Assembly (NCBI GenBank): GCA_028455995.1
Contig: JABELC010000008.1
Span: forward strand, 805,501 to 869,500
Source: Scleromitrula shiraiana
Lineage: Eukaryota; Ascomycota; Leotiomycetes; Helotiales; Sclerotiniaceae
Direction: 5' to 3'
DNA length: 64,000 bases
Shown: positions 1-13,100 of the stretch, in pieces
Layout: each line of letters starts with the position of its first letter
How positions within the stretch are numbered: position 1 is the stretch's first letter
Notes under the pieces: generated by a model
What the model was told of the DNA's origin: nothing
The model's input: the letters and a program-made list of their open reading frames with translations, nothing else
The model's database searches: none
Program-made: the position numbers and the translations under genes

Positions 1-976
1 TAGTTGTTGTGGAAGGAAAATGAGGTGGATGGCTAAAACGTTGTTAATACGACGCGGTGAAGATGTTGGAGTCGCGTGATGATTGACAAATACACCGACG
101 TTCAAGACGCGAAATGTCAACCGAAACGCGAGAAGGGCAGCTTAGAGCATACTTACATGAAGATATACTGGATCTTTAAAAGATCCGGACGTGTAATTGG
201 TGATATCTCAAGATGGGTCGTTGTATATTGTGTGTTGACAAAGATGCACAGATGTCTTTTTGTGGATGAAGAAAAAATTGACGAATTGAATTTCCGATGG
301 ATCGAACTCTTTAAACCCTTTTGTTGATAGAACAATCTAATTGTAATCTTATTCGAATTTGAAAAGGAAATTCGAATTGTCTTCTTCTAGGAATTGAAAT
401 GGAAGTTTTTATGTCGTTGTTTACTTTGGTTTATAACCAATGTTGTTGATGTCGAAGTTATTAGATGAAGAGAGAGAGAGAGTGAGAGAGAGTTTGTGAA
501 TGGAAGTAAAGGTTTGTTAAAGTGAGGATGGAAGGTCTTTCCACTAAAGTAGTATTTCAGGCGAGTAAGGTTGTCACGGTTGTCAGAGCTCCCAGGTTGC
601 TAGGCATTCGCTTGTGTTTTGCACGAATTAGCGTGACTCTTTACCCTTCATCAACATCAATTTCTACAAGGTTTTAACTTGAAAAAGAAAGAAATCCCTA
701 ATAAAAATACCTAGTAGGTAAACAAAACAAAAGATTGAGGATATCCACGGGTATATATACAAGTAGAAACAGTAATGAAGTAAGGGAGTTACATACGAGG
801 TTGTAGATGAGTAGAGGGGTAGAGAAGAACCTAATTGAGAAATGATATTTCCCTTTCCAAGATAGACAGAAGAACACTTTGTCTAGCTATTGCGTACAGT
901 GATAAAAGCGAACAGCAAATGGAAAGAAAAATTTGATTTGATATGAATAATGTTTTGGATTTTACACGGTCATAAC

Positions 977-1020
977 TTCATAACAACTTCATAACAACTT
1001 CATAACAACTTCATAACAAC
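977..1020. repeat. Four exact copies of an 11-bp tandem repeat
   Basis: The unit TTCATAACAAC occurs four times head to tail with no mismatch, directly preceded by a partial copy (cataac). No coding function is apparent. Confidence 0.9.
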
Positions 1021-1584
1021 TCGTGAAATTTAAAATGTAAGATCCACATATTGACATAACTTTTCATCTGTGCAAGTTATTCTTGGAAGTTAAACGCCAA
1101 ATATTTGTTGATATTCATAATGTCCTAGACAACCACTAAGCAACGAGGGGATCTTTCCGGCTTTGGATTAAGATGGCGTTTTTATGAATCGATGCGGCTT
1201 AAAGTTTTGTGGCTTCTACTGTGGCTGGTGAATCATGTTGAATTTACTTTCCAAAAGATCCATACTCGAGTACGAAGGTACCCATGGATATAATAATAAT
1301 GGACGATAGGTAGGTTAAAATAATAATTAAAAATACGGTACATAAATTTGGAGATGCACGATATAATATACACAGTACATACATCTCTTACAGATATTCA
1401 TATTCAATCTCAACTTATTAATAAAAATAATTTCCAATCAATCAAAATTTCGACCTTTTGTCTGTGACCGTATCAGATGAAGCTAACCCCAATTCGGTTA
1501 TAGATATTTCCAAAGAACTTTGAGATAATTACAAGCAAGAACGACAACGACCATCAAAAACCCCCCACCTTCCCTTTACGAGGT

Positions 1585-1602
1585 CACTCGCTATAGCGAG
1601 TG
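1585..1602. promoter_or_regulatory. Perfect 18-bp palindrome just upstream of uL2m start
   Basis: CACTCGCTATAGCGAGTG reads identically on both strands and ends 47 bp before the uL2m ATG. A perfect palindrome without a spacer suits a dimeric DNA-binding protein better than an RNA hairpin. Its function is inferred only; no factor is recognised. Confidence 0.4.
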
Positions 1603-1649
1603 TATCAATCGACTTGTGCGAATCAATTCGATTGATAAAAAAGCTCAAT

Positions 1650-2904
1650 ATGTTTCAACCCAGGATTCTGGCGCGGCAATGTCCAAGGGCAACATGCAAT
1701 TATTTGCCCATCTCTCGACAACTCTCACGAACATATGCCACAGTTACTGAACCCATAACGAGCGATGCACCCCCCACAGAACCATCAGCATCAATGGGAT
1801 TTGCCCCTCCCGTATCCAGCCAATCAAGCAGCGCAACATTTGCCATGCGAACTTACAAACCAAGAACACCCGGTGTACGCCATCTCAAACGACCCATAAA
1901 CGACCACTTATGGAAAGGACGTCCATTTCTTCCCTTAACATTTGCAAAGAAGGGTCATGGAAAGGGAGGAAGGAATAATAGCGGACGAGTCACAATTAGA
2001 CATCGAGGTGGTGGACACAAGAGGAGAATTCGAACCGTAGATTTCCATCGCATGACACCTGGAAAACATACCGTGGAAAGAATCGAGCATGATCCCGGAC
2101 GAAGTGCACATATTGCCTTACTGAACGAAGAAGCCACGGGCAGAAAAAGCTACATTGTTGCGGCTGAGGGAATGAGAGCTGGAGATGTGGTGCAAAGTTA
2201 TCGAGCGGGTATTCCTAAAGATTTACTGGAGAGTATGGGTGGATTTGTAGATCCGGGTGTGTTGGCTGCAAAGACTGCTTGGAGGGGTAATTGTTTACCT
2301 TTGCATATGATTCCCATCGGAACCAATGTTTACAATGTTGGATCTTCGAAGGGGAGAGGTGGTGTTTTTTGCAGAAGTGCTGGAACATATGCGGTGGTTG
2401 TTTCCAAGGAGGATGGTTCGACGGGTGTAAAACCACAATATGTTAACGTTCGATTACAAAGTGGTGAAGTGAGAAAAGTTAGTAGGGAGGCTTGTGCCAC
2501 GGTTGGAATTGCAAGTAATCCACATTATCAACATCGACAACTTGGAAAGGCTGGTCGTAAGAGATGGTTGAATATTAGACCAACGGTTAGAGGTTTGGCT
2601 ATGAACGCTGGTATGTTTATACCCTGCTGTCTACGCATTCAAAGAGACAACAGCTAACTTAATGCTCTCCAGCCGATCATCCTCACGGAGGAGGAAGAGG
2701 TAAATCAAAGGGTAACGTCGACCCTGTCAGTCCATGGGGCATGCCAGTAAGTTATCCGACTCCGGCCCCTTTTTTCCTCCCTCACAACCAAGCTAACCCC
2801 CTCCCCAGGCCAAAGGAGGATACAAAACCCGCAAAGTCCGCAACCCAAACAAATACGTAGTAACACCGCGACCACGCAACCACGGAAAGAGAAGATCCAA
2901 GTAG
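1650..2904 (+). CDS. RML2: Mitochondrial large-subunit ribosomal protein uL2m
   Basis: This is bacterial-type ribosomal protein L2 of the mitochondrial large subunit, an rRNA-binding protein near the peptidyl-transferase centre. Exons are 1650-2610, 2673-2746 and 2809-2904 (376 aa); both introns are GT-AG and keep frame. The ATG at 1650 opens a basic, hydroxylated N-terminus (MFQPRILARQ...), a likely mitochondrial presequence. The frame is open upstream only from a TTG, so 1650 is chosen. The body shows L2 hallmarks: the GRNNSGRVTIRHRGGGHKRR segment, a GRKRWLNIRPTVRGLAMN block, and the conserved HPHGGGRGK loop, whose first residues are completed by exon 2. The C-terminus is basic and typical (NHGKRRSK). 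Family assignment is very secure; only the exact presequence start is inferred. Confidence 0.96.
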
Positions 2905-3604
2905 AGTAGAGAGTCGGATATCAAAATTCATCTATTTATATTTTTCTCGCCTCACTTTGGGCGATATGATATGTAGATGGATGTGACTCCTAGCACATAA
3001 ACAAGTCTTATTACTTCAAGTAGTTATTGTATAAGGATCCTTTTGTAAATCACATACATACCATGTACGATATCAAAAAGCAACACATCATCAAAACTTT
3101 GGTCGTTGGATGCAACTCTGTATTTGATTGAATCTTACCAGATCAAATATGCAAAGTAAAATCCATATTCATCCACATCTCATGTAAAATCCTAAATTCG
3201 AGCTATATAAAATTCTCCAATCCCAGCTCTCAAACTCCCACACACCCTCATTATCCCCTTCCTTCATCCCTCTATCCCCCAACTTCCCCTCCCCTCTCCT
3301 CTCCTCACCGCTGCTCAACCAATCTCGACCTCACCGAGTACCCATCCCATCACAACCCGCGAGTCCTGAAACCACACTATACTTCAATTCCCATCAAACC
3401 GCGTGCTCACTTGAATATCCCATCGCTATCTCTATCTCTATCTCTTGTTCTCGTCCGCTGGATGCGAGGGTTTGGGTTAATCAAGTAAGCAAACAAGCAA
3501 GCAATCAAGCAAACAAGCAGGAAAGTCAGCAAGCGGAAGAGTTGGCCATATCTATCCATCTGTCATGCTTTTGTAAATTTTGTATTTGTTTGGTGGTGTT
3601 TTAT

Positions 3605-3838
3605 GTGAGATGAGAGATGAGAGATGAGAGATGTGAGATGTGAGATGTGAGATGTGAGATGTGAGATGTGAGATGTGAGATGTGAGATGTGAGATGTGAG
3701 ATGTGAGATGTGAGATGTGAGATGTGAGATGTGAGATGTGAGATGTGAGATGTGAGATGTGAGATGTGAGATGTGAGATGTGAGATGTGAGATGTGAGAT
3801 GTGAGATGTGAGATGTGAGATGTGAGATGAGATGAGAT
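3605..3838. repeat. 7-bp minisatellite (GTGAGAT)n
   Basis: There are about 33 head-to-tail copies of GTGAGAT. They start with variant GAGAGAT-type units and end in GAGAT pentamers, so edge units are diverged while the core is homogeneous. This is the pattern expected of a recently expanding slippage array. The strand is strongly purine-biased. Confidence 0.93.
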
Positions 3839-4084
3839 GCAAATTTGAGGATTATAGCGTGATAGATAGTCTCCAAGTACCTAGCAACTAAATTGCCCAA
3901 CTAATCTACATTGCAAAATCCTTCCTTCTCCCATGCTCGCTTAAAGAAGAGTAAGTGAAGCTAACACCAACTAGTACTAACAACAACAACAATACCAAAT
4001 TCACATAATCCAATATCATTATCATCGTTAACATCATTAGAATATACAATATATGACAGAACAGGGTATTTTGTTACCCGTTAG

Positions 4085-4118
4085 ATCCATCCATCCATCC
4101 ATCCATCCATCCATCCAT

Positions 4119-4150
<32 letters not shown>

Positions 4151-4168
4151 TCATCCATTCATCCATTC
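4085..4168. repeat. ATCC tetranucleotide microsatellite
   Basis: Fifteen perfect ATCC units (4085-4144) are followed by degenerate GTCC/ATTC units to 4168. A short AACC run follows at about 4232-4252. It lies 3' of the transcription-factor stop codon. Confidence 0.93.
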
Positions 4169-4344
4169 TAACGCCCAAAACCCCGTGCTATATGTGAAGA
4201 GGTGTGGTCCGAATATATCCATATCCTTTCATACCAACCAACCAACCAACCAACTAACGCCGCCTATCCTATCTCCAATCGCCATATAACTCCAAGGCCC
4301 AAGCACATCGCAATCCCCTCATCACCAATACCCAACCACATATC

Positions 4345-7335
4345 CTAAGTATTCCCCTCCCAAATATCCATCGGATCCAACGGCCCCAACCCCATCATAT
4401 GTCTAAAAATACCCTCCCCAACTGGCGTCATCCCCGGCGTCTGCTGCCCCTCCAACCACGCCCCCGGCGACGTGAAGCTCCTCGGCGTCTCCGGCATACT
4501 AAACCCTTCCGGCATCAAACCCGTCTGCGAAATATTCCCATAATCTCCCCGCGTGTTAGTAAAAAAAGCGTCGAGGGGACGTGGAGTTTGGTGTAAAGGA
4601 GGAGGAGGAGGAGGAGCGGGACTTGTTTCGTAAGAGCGGTTGCTGGAAGTGGTTTGGCCGTGGGGTATTGATGAGCGGGTGTCGGATGCGGCGGTTGAGT
4701 TGGGGGTTGCGTGGGAGGATGGTCCGCCTGTGTTGAGGGATAGGCCACTGTCTGCTCCGGTGCTGTTTGTGTCGTTGCCGTAGTTGTTATTGTTATTTAT
4801 GTCTCTGGTACCTATACCGCGTCCATTTCCTTGAAGTGGTTGAGAGCGCCAGTTGTTTTGTTCGGAATCAAAATTAGGTTGGAAAGAATCTGTTCTAGGA
4901 GCTGTTGGTACTCTCCCATTTCCTTGCTCTGATGCTCCTGTAGAAGAAGTCGGTCTACCGTTATCTAACGCAATTGCTGCTGGTCCATCGGAAAATCTTA
5001 AGATGTTCACGCAGTGATTGTAAGTATTTGCGGCAGGGGGGTTAGGTCCTGTTTTCGCAGATTTTGCACCAAGGCCCAGCTATGATGGTTAGCTTTACTA
5101 TCTAATAGGAGTAGTGATGAAACTTACATAATTATCATCGTAAGCAAAGACCTCTTTGTATTTATCCTCGCGCATACCGAGGGATTCTAAGTCAACGTCC
5201 AGCTGTACCAAGAAAGACTCGGTCAAAGGATTTTTCTTCTTTAGAGCATTCATAGCTGATAAGAGAAATCTCAGATCGTCTGCACAGCGGGAGTCTTTGG
5301 GCGTACTTTTAAGGTATTGGACAAACACGCGAGCTGCAACATATAAACAAAAGGATATAAAGGGGTTCATCTATATTGCGTCAGCTAGAGTGCATTTTCT
5401 CAAAGTAATATAAGTGCTTACAGTAGATAGATCCATGTGTGAGATCATACGCATGATTCTCGCGATTTCACCCGCGGCAGTAACGGCTCGTATTTTACTT
5501 TCGGTGCTGACCGAAGTAGGTAGCCGGTGTTTATCGGCTTTGAAAATTGCTGCTTGATGCAGACAAATGGTTGAAGTATGTATGTTCATATTCGCAAAGA
5601 CAATATTCGGACTGGCCATACCATGAGGTAATCTCAAATGGAACGGGAGAGAGAGGGAGGTATTGAGAAGAATGTTATCCATATGGCGGTGTCGCTTCCA
5701 AAACTCTCCATTTAAGTCATTGTCGCGATCGTCTTCATTAGGACGATGTAAATGTGTGAGATTTCGTCCGAAAAGACAAGCCATCAGGACAACTCCTGCG
5801 AATGCAGAGAGCTTGGAGGCGCCAGAAGGACTCATTGACTCATTCAAGGATTGAGACCTCTCAGGCTTGCTCATTTCAAATGCCTCTTCTGAACATGGAA
5901 GATCTGATAAGATATCTTTTTCCTCAACAGTCATGGGCCATCCAGTCCCAATGCTAGCATATCGATCTTCACAGAAAGCCATCCAAAACGTTCTGCGCCT
6001 CTCCTCTCTCTCGGTCCAATCACGTGGTGGTGGTAGGCATTGTTTGACATCTAACCCTACACCGTCAAGTCTATGTAGGCCCATCCTTCGAAATGTCAGT
6101 CAAACCTGATTCATTCAATATATTGGGAAGTTGCAACTTACATCTGACATAATCGTATGGCAGCTCCAGTACTCATCCAGGCTCGGGGAAAATACATCAT
6201 CTTGAACTCGTAGGAAGACAAAAGAATATGAGCTTGTGCATGAGAAACTGAGATCATGTGCTCTCCATAGCCTTTTAGTGTATCCATTTCCATATATTTT
6301 CGAGCTCGTTGGTAGAAATGTTCTTTGAGGTCAATGTATTTTTCCGAAACAGATGCAGCAAGTGTCCACATTGCGTATCGCAAAGCGACTGGGGGTCGTT
6401 GGTTCGGCGCGCTATCAATCTCAGTGTTAGGTTTATTTGACTAGATAGGTATGGCAGTAGAGTGAATTCCTAGTAGGAGGCACTTTACGTCCGAAGTGCT
6501 CAAATACTTACAGATTCATCGCAGCTAGGTACCGGTATTTGTGTATCATTGGAAGGGAAGGGTGAATGCTATCGAAGTATATTTGATGTCTAAAATGATA
6601 TAAGCTTGTGTACAAAATTGCCTTGAGAAAACATACAGTTCGTCTACTGCTTCCTGGAGAGGTAATGGTTCTTCGATACCTAGCCCTATCATTTCCCATG
6701 TGAACGTGTTATCATTGATTCCTATGTTCATATCTAAGTTGGCCGAGAAGTTCATGTCATTCAATGGAGGTTGAGATTCTTGGTTGTACCGCCAATGATC
6801 GCTCTCTATAGCAATAGGAGGGCTTGGGACACTAAGATCCGGTGCCGGGACGGACCGCAGCCCAGCTCCACTACTGGCGTTATGGGTTGCATTCGTGGTA
6901 GTCGGTTCTTGCGATTTGAGCATAGTCTCTACTTGTTCTGAAAGTATAATACATTAGCCAAACCCAAGGCCCCACAAAAATTAATACCAGTTCTACCCTA
7001 ATGTCTAAAAACTTACTTAGCCGTTCCTCTAATGCCTTAACGTAACCACGTTTTGGACCAGATTTCCTCCGCAGTGGGTCATAAGCACAGCTATGTCCTA
7101 ATCTTGTACATGTTGAGCAGCTTGGCTTTGAACCATCGCATTTGAGCTTTCTCTTCCGACATATTATACACGCAATTCTCCTGGGCTTAGCGACCGTTGA
7201 GTTTCCTTCTTGTCCATCCATTACACCTGCTATATCCGCCGTGTCCTGCTGATGCCTGTTTGATCCTAAGTTGCCTGTGAGAATCGAAAGGTCGTTGAAA
7301 TAGTCATCGGGGGGCGTATTTGATGCAGAAGACAT
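4345..7335 (-). CDS. Zn(II)2Cys6 transcription factor with fungal-specific TF domain
   Basis: Seven exons (7335-7017, 6937-6637, 6589-6512, 6411-6142, 6085-5422, 5370-5128, 5079-4345) give 869 aa; all six introns are GT-AG and phase-consistent. Residues 56-83 form a complete binuclear zinc cluster (CX2CX6CX6CX2CX6C), followed by a basic linker (SGPKRGYVKALEERL) and a short coiled-coil dimerisation segment (KQVETMLKSQE). The middle region (about 200-560) is the fungal-specific TF domain, with typical blocks HPSLPMIHKYRYLAAM, RLCQMMGLHRLD and ERRRTFWMAFCEDRY. The C-terminal third is Ser/Pro/Asn-rich and probably carries activation function, ending in a hydrophobic acidic tail. The true ATG is at 7335; a GTG two codons upstream is in frame. 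Target genes cannot be told from sequence, so no symbol is given. Confidence 0.93.
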
Positions 7336-8501
7336 GTTCACTAGAGGGTTGCTTCAAGACTGGCACTTAATGGCATCCCTCGTTGTATTCGAAAAAGTAC
7401 AGAATACCCAAGTCTCCAGTAAGTTTGGAGACCATTAGTTGTAGATCGTTGAGTCCGTCGCAACCCGCGCCGTGCCGTATCGTATCGTAACTGGTATATC
7501 TTAATCCCAAGGAAATTAATTAAGCATTCGATTCGATTGAGTAGACAAAATAGGCTATAATCCATCTATGTACGAGATGTGTAAGTGATTATTGATAAGA
7601 GAGTACAAGATAAATAAAGAACGAAAATGCCCTGCTGTGCCCTTTCAGAATTAGGTGTGAGACGGGGTACGGGGACGGGGCTCGGGGTTCAGGGTCTGTG
7701 CTTTTCGGATTATAGAGAAACTTTGAAAAGAAACTTTGGGGACTACTCCGTAGTTCTCCGTGGCCATGGGTTTGCAAAAGGATGAAGTGTGGAGTAAGGA
7801 AAGGAGTAAGAAGCTGAGAAAATACATTGCAGTATTGGGCCATTAACGCCGTTAATAAGTACTTTGATATCCAAGGGGGAATATTCTTACAAACCCGTTG
7901 GCCTCTTCAACAACGTTCGATCATCAGTGGCGCAAGCATACCCAGGGTTTTAAACACGCGCGCAAACGGTTGAACACATTGTGCACCATCAGCCTTGTGA
8001 GAATTTCTTCATACGGCAATTGAGTTGTATGGCCTGAGTCGTCAATCGGCCAGATATTAGACCGAATGCCTTTTCATCATCGGTATCATTCGTTACTCTT
8101 TCAGAAGATCAAATTGTGTAACTTCTATGATGTTCAGATAACTCACAAGCCCATAATTTAACATTGGAACCCACAATAGTATTTAGTATTTCAAATATAT
8201 TATGGTTTGGTTACCACCAGGATAGTTGAAGCAAGTCTATATTTAGAAAGCATATCCCGAAACTTCATGATTTACTTAGGGCTTTAATACCGTATGTTGG
8301 TTTGCTAGGACGAAAAGAATTGGCAAACAAGTTATTCGTTTTCATTTGTAATATCTAAAAGGTTCTATACCGTAACTTTGTAGCAGTATCTTATACATAA
8401 GTATATAACGTGGATGCCTTCTAGAAGCTCCTCGATGGCTGCAATACCCTTGCAAGAAGTATTCTAAGTTTAATTTCACGAATACCAATAAGACTCTATG
8501 C
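7336..8501. other. Intergenic region upstream of the Zn2Cys6 gene
   Basis: About 1.2 kb lies between the 3' end of the THOC3 gene and the start of the transcription factor. No gene-like frame was found. It is long enough for the TF promoter and leader. Confidence 0.55.
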
Positions 8502-9773
8502 CTACTTTCTCTCCAAATCAACTCCGATAATCTTTAAGCCACCGTGTTCCACATATGCCAAAGTATATCTGCTAGGATGCCATGCCACGACGGGACATGG
8601 GCTACCTTTAACAGTATAGACATGCTCACCTGTCTCAGTATGTGCAATCTCCAGGCCCGAACCTTCATCACTACCTCCAACAATATAGCTACCATCGAAG
8701 CTGAAGCTTATACTCCTAATGGGCCCTACCATATCAATCAAGGTTCGTTGGCATATCCAATCAGTCGTGTCCCAGAGTGCGATTATCGAATCCGAGCCAC
8801 CACTTGCCAAGAACCGTGCTGTAGGCTGCATTTCAACCGATAGACATGAAGATGTATGACCATTGAGGGTGAAAGGATTAGCTGGATCAAAACTGAGGTT
8901 GAAAACTGGTTTGAATTCAGGGTAAGAGAGAATTTTGATTCTCCCTTCCCCTGTCGTAAGGAATATTTTGTCACCACTCCAACAGAAAGCAATTTGATTC
9001 GTTTGCACTGGCTGTTGATGTGACGAAATAGGACTTGATTGCGTCGGGGAGAGAATGAATATGTTATCGGCCTGGTTCAAATTAGCACCATCTTAGAATA
9101 CAGCGTGCTTAATCATCTTTCTCGAAAGTAAGTCTGTCGCATAGAATTGGAACAGTGACCATGAAGAAAACTGTTGATTAAGGCTCAACTCTGTGTGGGT
9201 TGAGGAGAACATACCTTGTTACCCACTACCAGACTTTCACCATCAGGTGCCCATACAAGAGTAAATGCATCACCGAGTCCTTTAACTTCATTTATCACCG
9301 CCTTCGTTCTCACATCCCAAAACTTAACGACACCATCACTGCTCACACTAGCAAGCTCGGCATCTTTCACGGGATTAAATGCAACCTTCTCAATCGCGGC
9401 TGAATGTCCTATAAGCTGTGTAGAGTAATTAACTGAAGGTCTTTCAGGGTTCCATACTCGTAGAGTTCGGTCGGCAGCTCCAGTTGCAATTAGGGAACCC
9501 AAAGGATTCCAAGCAATACAACGCAGACTATATCAGTATGTTAGTAATTTAATCTCAGATATAAATGCGATTGATTAAATCACGATTTCAAGAGCACAAA
9601 ACGCGCTTGGCGGGGTTTACTTTGGGGGAGGAAGACAAAAGCGGAAACATAACGTACTTATGTGATCCAGACCCTCTCGTACCAGGGTCATTGTAGCTCT
9701 GAGTCTTTAAAGAGCTAAAGTGAGCAGGAAATCTGTCCTTGGCTAAACTCTGTCGAGAACGAAGGGGACCCAT
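8502..9773 (-). CDS. TEX1: THO complex WD40 subunit Tex1/THOC3
   Basis: This is a WD40 beta-propeller subunit of the THO/TREX complex, which couples transcription elongation to mRNP assembly and export. Exons 9773-9658, 9527-9215 and 9071-8502 join in frame to 332 aa; introns are GT-AG. WD repeats are evident, for example GAADRTLRVWNPE, SVSSDGVVKFWDVRT and SGGSDSIIALWDTTDW, followed by the C-terminal blades with IRSISFSFDGSYIVGGSDEG and PCPVVAWHPSRYTLAYVEHG. The order and wording of these repeats fit THOC3 better than other WD40 families. The gene is divergent from RIC1, 383 bp away. The N-terminus (MGPLRSRQ) is short and disordered. Confidence 0.88.
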
Positions 9774-10156
9774 CACATATGTTGAGAGTATTACGAGGAA
9801 AGGAAAAAATTATGTATGGAGGCGCTTTGGAAATTCCAAATAGTAAGGGATGCTTTGGGAATATATTCAATAGGAAAGGTTGGAAGTGAAGAATTATGGA
9901 AGTTTTATCTGCACTTTATAACGTGGTTGTCTCGAGATCGCTGAAGGTCAATGATTCCATTGATATATATATGTGAATATTTATAGATTTAACCGAGGAT
10001 TGCCCATCGGATCAATGAAGCCGAGCTAAAGCAATAAAGCAACGTCAATAAAAGGCCAAATCACTACGAAAAGCTTTCTTTGCTTCAAACCAACTTTGAA
10101 ATTGTTCTGCGGGCATGAGATGACGCGGATGAAGCTCCCAGTGGCATTGGACAGCC
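9774..10156. promoter_or_regulatory. Shared divergent promoter region of TEX1 and RIC1
   Basis: 383 bp separate the start codons of the two outward-facing genes. No named motif is claimed. The region must hold promoters for both genes. Confidence 0.5.
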
Positions 10157-13100
10157 ATGTACTGGCCGATTGGAGCTCCCCGAATATATGCAGCAAGCAG
10201 CAGTGCCGCACCCAAGGATCGATTTGTTCAAAGCGACGACGATGTTGAATCGCCCGAACCGACTGACGGCAGCGGATCCCTAATAAATGCTCCAACTTTT
10301 GATTCCGAAGGGAGAGTAGCCGATGATCAAGGCCTAGCTTCTGGGCAGTTAACTCCCGTAACACCTATTACACCTGGCATTAAACCAGTCGAACATGACA
10401 CTCAAACGCGACAGTCGAACAGATCTTCCCTCACCACGGATGCATCCTACTTTTCCTCAATGCAGCCGGAGAGGGAGTCGATATTAGCATTAAGGATATC
10501 TAGAACAGGTCATCTTTTTGCCGTCATTACATCCACCACTCTCACGATATGGCAAACAAAGGTACCTTTACAAAAGCTCCGTGGTTCCAGTTCATAACTA
10601 ATTTCAATTTATATAGCCTACTGCCATATTGGCCGTTGTCGTTCGATCTCATAAATCACTTACCACCTACGGTTCGAATGTTTCCTTGTTGGTGCGACCC
10701 GACTCAGCGATATTTGTCGTTCAAACAACAAACGGCTTCCTTATAACGTATACATTGGCTACAGACCCGGATGCTCGCGTCTTCAAACCACATTTCGAAA
10801 ACCATACAAATCGGAGGCAAAGCAACTTCAGCGGCTCTAGAACTCAGGGAGGGGACCGAATTCTATGGGGACCAGGAGAGGGCGGGGGCGTGAGAGATGT
10901 CAGCATACGGTTTCGAATGGTCATCAAAGTAGATGCTGGGGTCGGAAACGCTTTGGCATTAGATGACGAACTGATTGTTGCAACACGAAAGCCTGGAGCA
11001 GTACAATGCATTAGATGGACTCCCGATAGTACAGGGCAGCAGACTAGTACGGAGCTTTTCAGCCGGATGGAATGGATGGCTAAGAAATCGAATGTCACAG
11101 AGATGATTTACGACAGACCCATGAATCTATCTACCTGGGTCACAAATGATGGTCGTGCATATGCAGTTCAACGCCACTCCCGCCATAAAGAGTCCGATGG
11201 GCATAAGCAGTTATTTCGAGGCTATTGTTTTCATGTTCCTACCAATGAACAGACCCATGCGATTAAGTCGACTATCAATGCTAGGTTTTCTCTTCTTGCT
11301 GTTGGCTGTGAAGATGGCACCGTGCAAGTTTACACTGCTAAAGACTATGTTGGCAACATACCTCCTTCACATACTCACCATTTGTCAGTCTCTCGACAGT
11401 CCTCGGGTCGCCTAACGTGCCTCACCTACTCCCCGGATGGATACTGCCTTTTTGCTGGCTATGAGAATGGATGGGCAATGTGGAGTGTATTCGGAAAACC
11501 AGGAGCCAATAGCTTTGGAATTGATCGAAGACTTTGCGAAGAGCATAACGAAGGTTGGCTGAGCGGAGTGAAAGATGTGGCATGGCTTGGTGGTGGAACT
11601 GAGATCCTTCTTATCAGCCAGCAAGATGATCGTATATGGACGCTTGAGATGGCACGGAGTGCAATTACCGGATGTTATGCATCCGCAAATATATCACGTA
11701 CATTATTACAAACAACTTCAAGTGTGATGGTATATCGAGGCTATGATATGCCGGATCTTACTACTATATCAGCGGAATCTTTTTCGTGGCATACTGCTCA
11801 AATACCGTCAAGTTATCTTGTAGACCAATGGCCTATACGTTCTTCTGTTATATCTTCCGACGGTAGATATGTAGCTGTGGCGGGCCGACGTGGTCTTGCA
11901 CACTACAGTATCAATAGTGGTCGGTGGAAAACGTTTGTCAATGAAAATATGGAGAACGAATTTCAGGTAAGAGGTGGTATGTGTTGGCATCAGCACATCT
12001 TGGTTGCAGCCGTTGAAGCTGGTGATTGTTTCGAGTTACGGCTATTTTCGCGTGAAGCACCTCTCGATAGTACCGCAATGTTACATGTCGAATATTTGCC
12101 TGCCCCAGTCGTTCTAATTGCGCCATCTGGAGAAGATTCTCTACTTGTTTATACCTACGACAATCTATTATATCATTACGTATTTGCTACAACAGCAGGT
12201 AGTGTAAAGCTCGTGCAGGTCGGACAAATCGCATTTCATGGGATTGTAAGATCCCCGGCTAGAGTCAGAGGCCTTAGCTGGATTCTTCCCGACGAACAAA
12301 TACTGGAAGGAGACCCATCACAAGATGTAGCCGTAGCCACCGTTCTCTTCCTGGTCGATGGAAAGCTTGTCTTATTGCAACCATCTCTTAATGATGAAGG
12401 GAAATTGAAGTATGATATGCGAGTTATCGCCCAGAATATTGAGTTTTATGCTCTTATGAGAGATCAGCCATTTGCTAGTCCGTTGAGAGATGCTGGATCG
12501 ACAGATGAGCTGGTGGCTGATAGTATAAGCCATGAACAAGGAAATGGTCTTCGAGATTCATTATGGTACTTCGAAGGAAACGAGATCAAAGTATGGCCGG
12601 AGATCTTAGATGTTTTGCGATCAGCACCTTCAGAGTTGGGCCGTGAGCTTCCTTCAACTGTCTCAATACCTATAGACTTTTATCCGTTGTCCGTATTACT
12701 AGGCAAAGGCATTCTCCTTGGGCTGGAGCCTGATTTAAGTCAGCGTCGCGATGTGAATTTCGCTTTTTTCAGATTCACAATCAGGGTATGCAGCTTCAAC
12801 AATATTTACAGGAATTCTACTAATGATATTTCTAGACTCATTTATTTATCCCTCAAGTGCTTCGATTCCACCTGTCTCGATTTGACTCTTCAGCGGCCTT
12901 ACATCTCGCTCATCAGTACCAAAACTTGGAGTATTTCGCCCATTCACTCGAAGTTCTACTCCACAACGTGCTCGATGAGGAAGTGGATCATCCACCCTCG
13001 CCAGAAGCAGCACTACTACCAGGTGTACTATCATTCCTATCTTCGTTCCCTCAATATCTCGATATCGTAGTTCAGTGTACTCGCAAGACAGAAGTCAGAT

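Larger units (their letters stand above)
1..1649. other. Intergenic region upstream of uL2m
   Basis: No convincing gene is visible. The short open frames are interrupted, lack family similarity and lie in AT-rich sequence. The stretch contains a GA-rich microsatellite near 470-495, a four-copy 11-bp repeat (977-1020) and a perfect 18-bp palindrome (1585-1602), the last two listed separately. The last part is presumably the promoter and 5' leader of the uL2m gene. Confidence 0.6.
2905..4344. other. Intergenic, repeat-rich
   Basis: This lies between the convergent 3' ends of uL2m and the Zn2Cys6 gene. It contains a pyrimidine-rich stretch (about 3230-3460), a 7-bp minisatellite and ATCC/AACC microsatellites, listed separately. 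The open frames over the minisatellite are artefacts of a repeat that has no stop codon. Confidence 0.6.

Noticed and set aside
1614..1649. Upstream extension of uL2m
   Set aside because: It begins at TTG; the first ATG (1650) opens a good mitochondrial presequence.
3552..3900. Minus-strand open frames of SHLTSHI repeats
   Set aside because: They are translations of the 7-bp minisatellite, which has no stop codon in any phase, and have no gene context.
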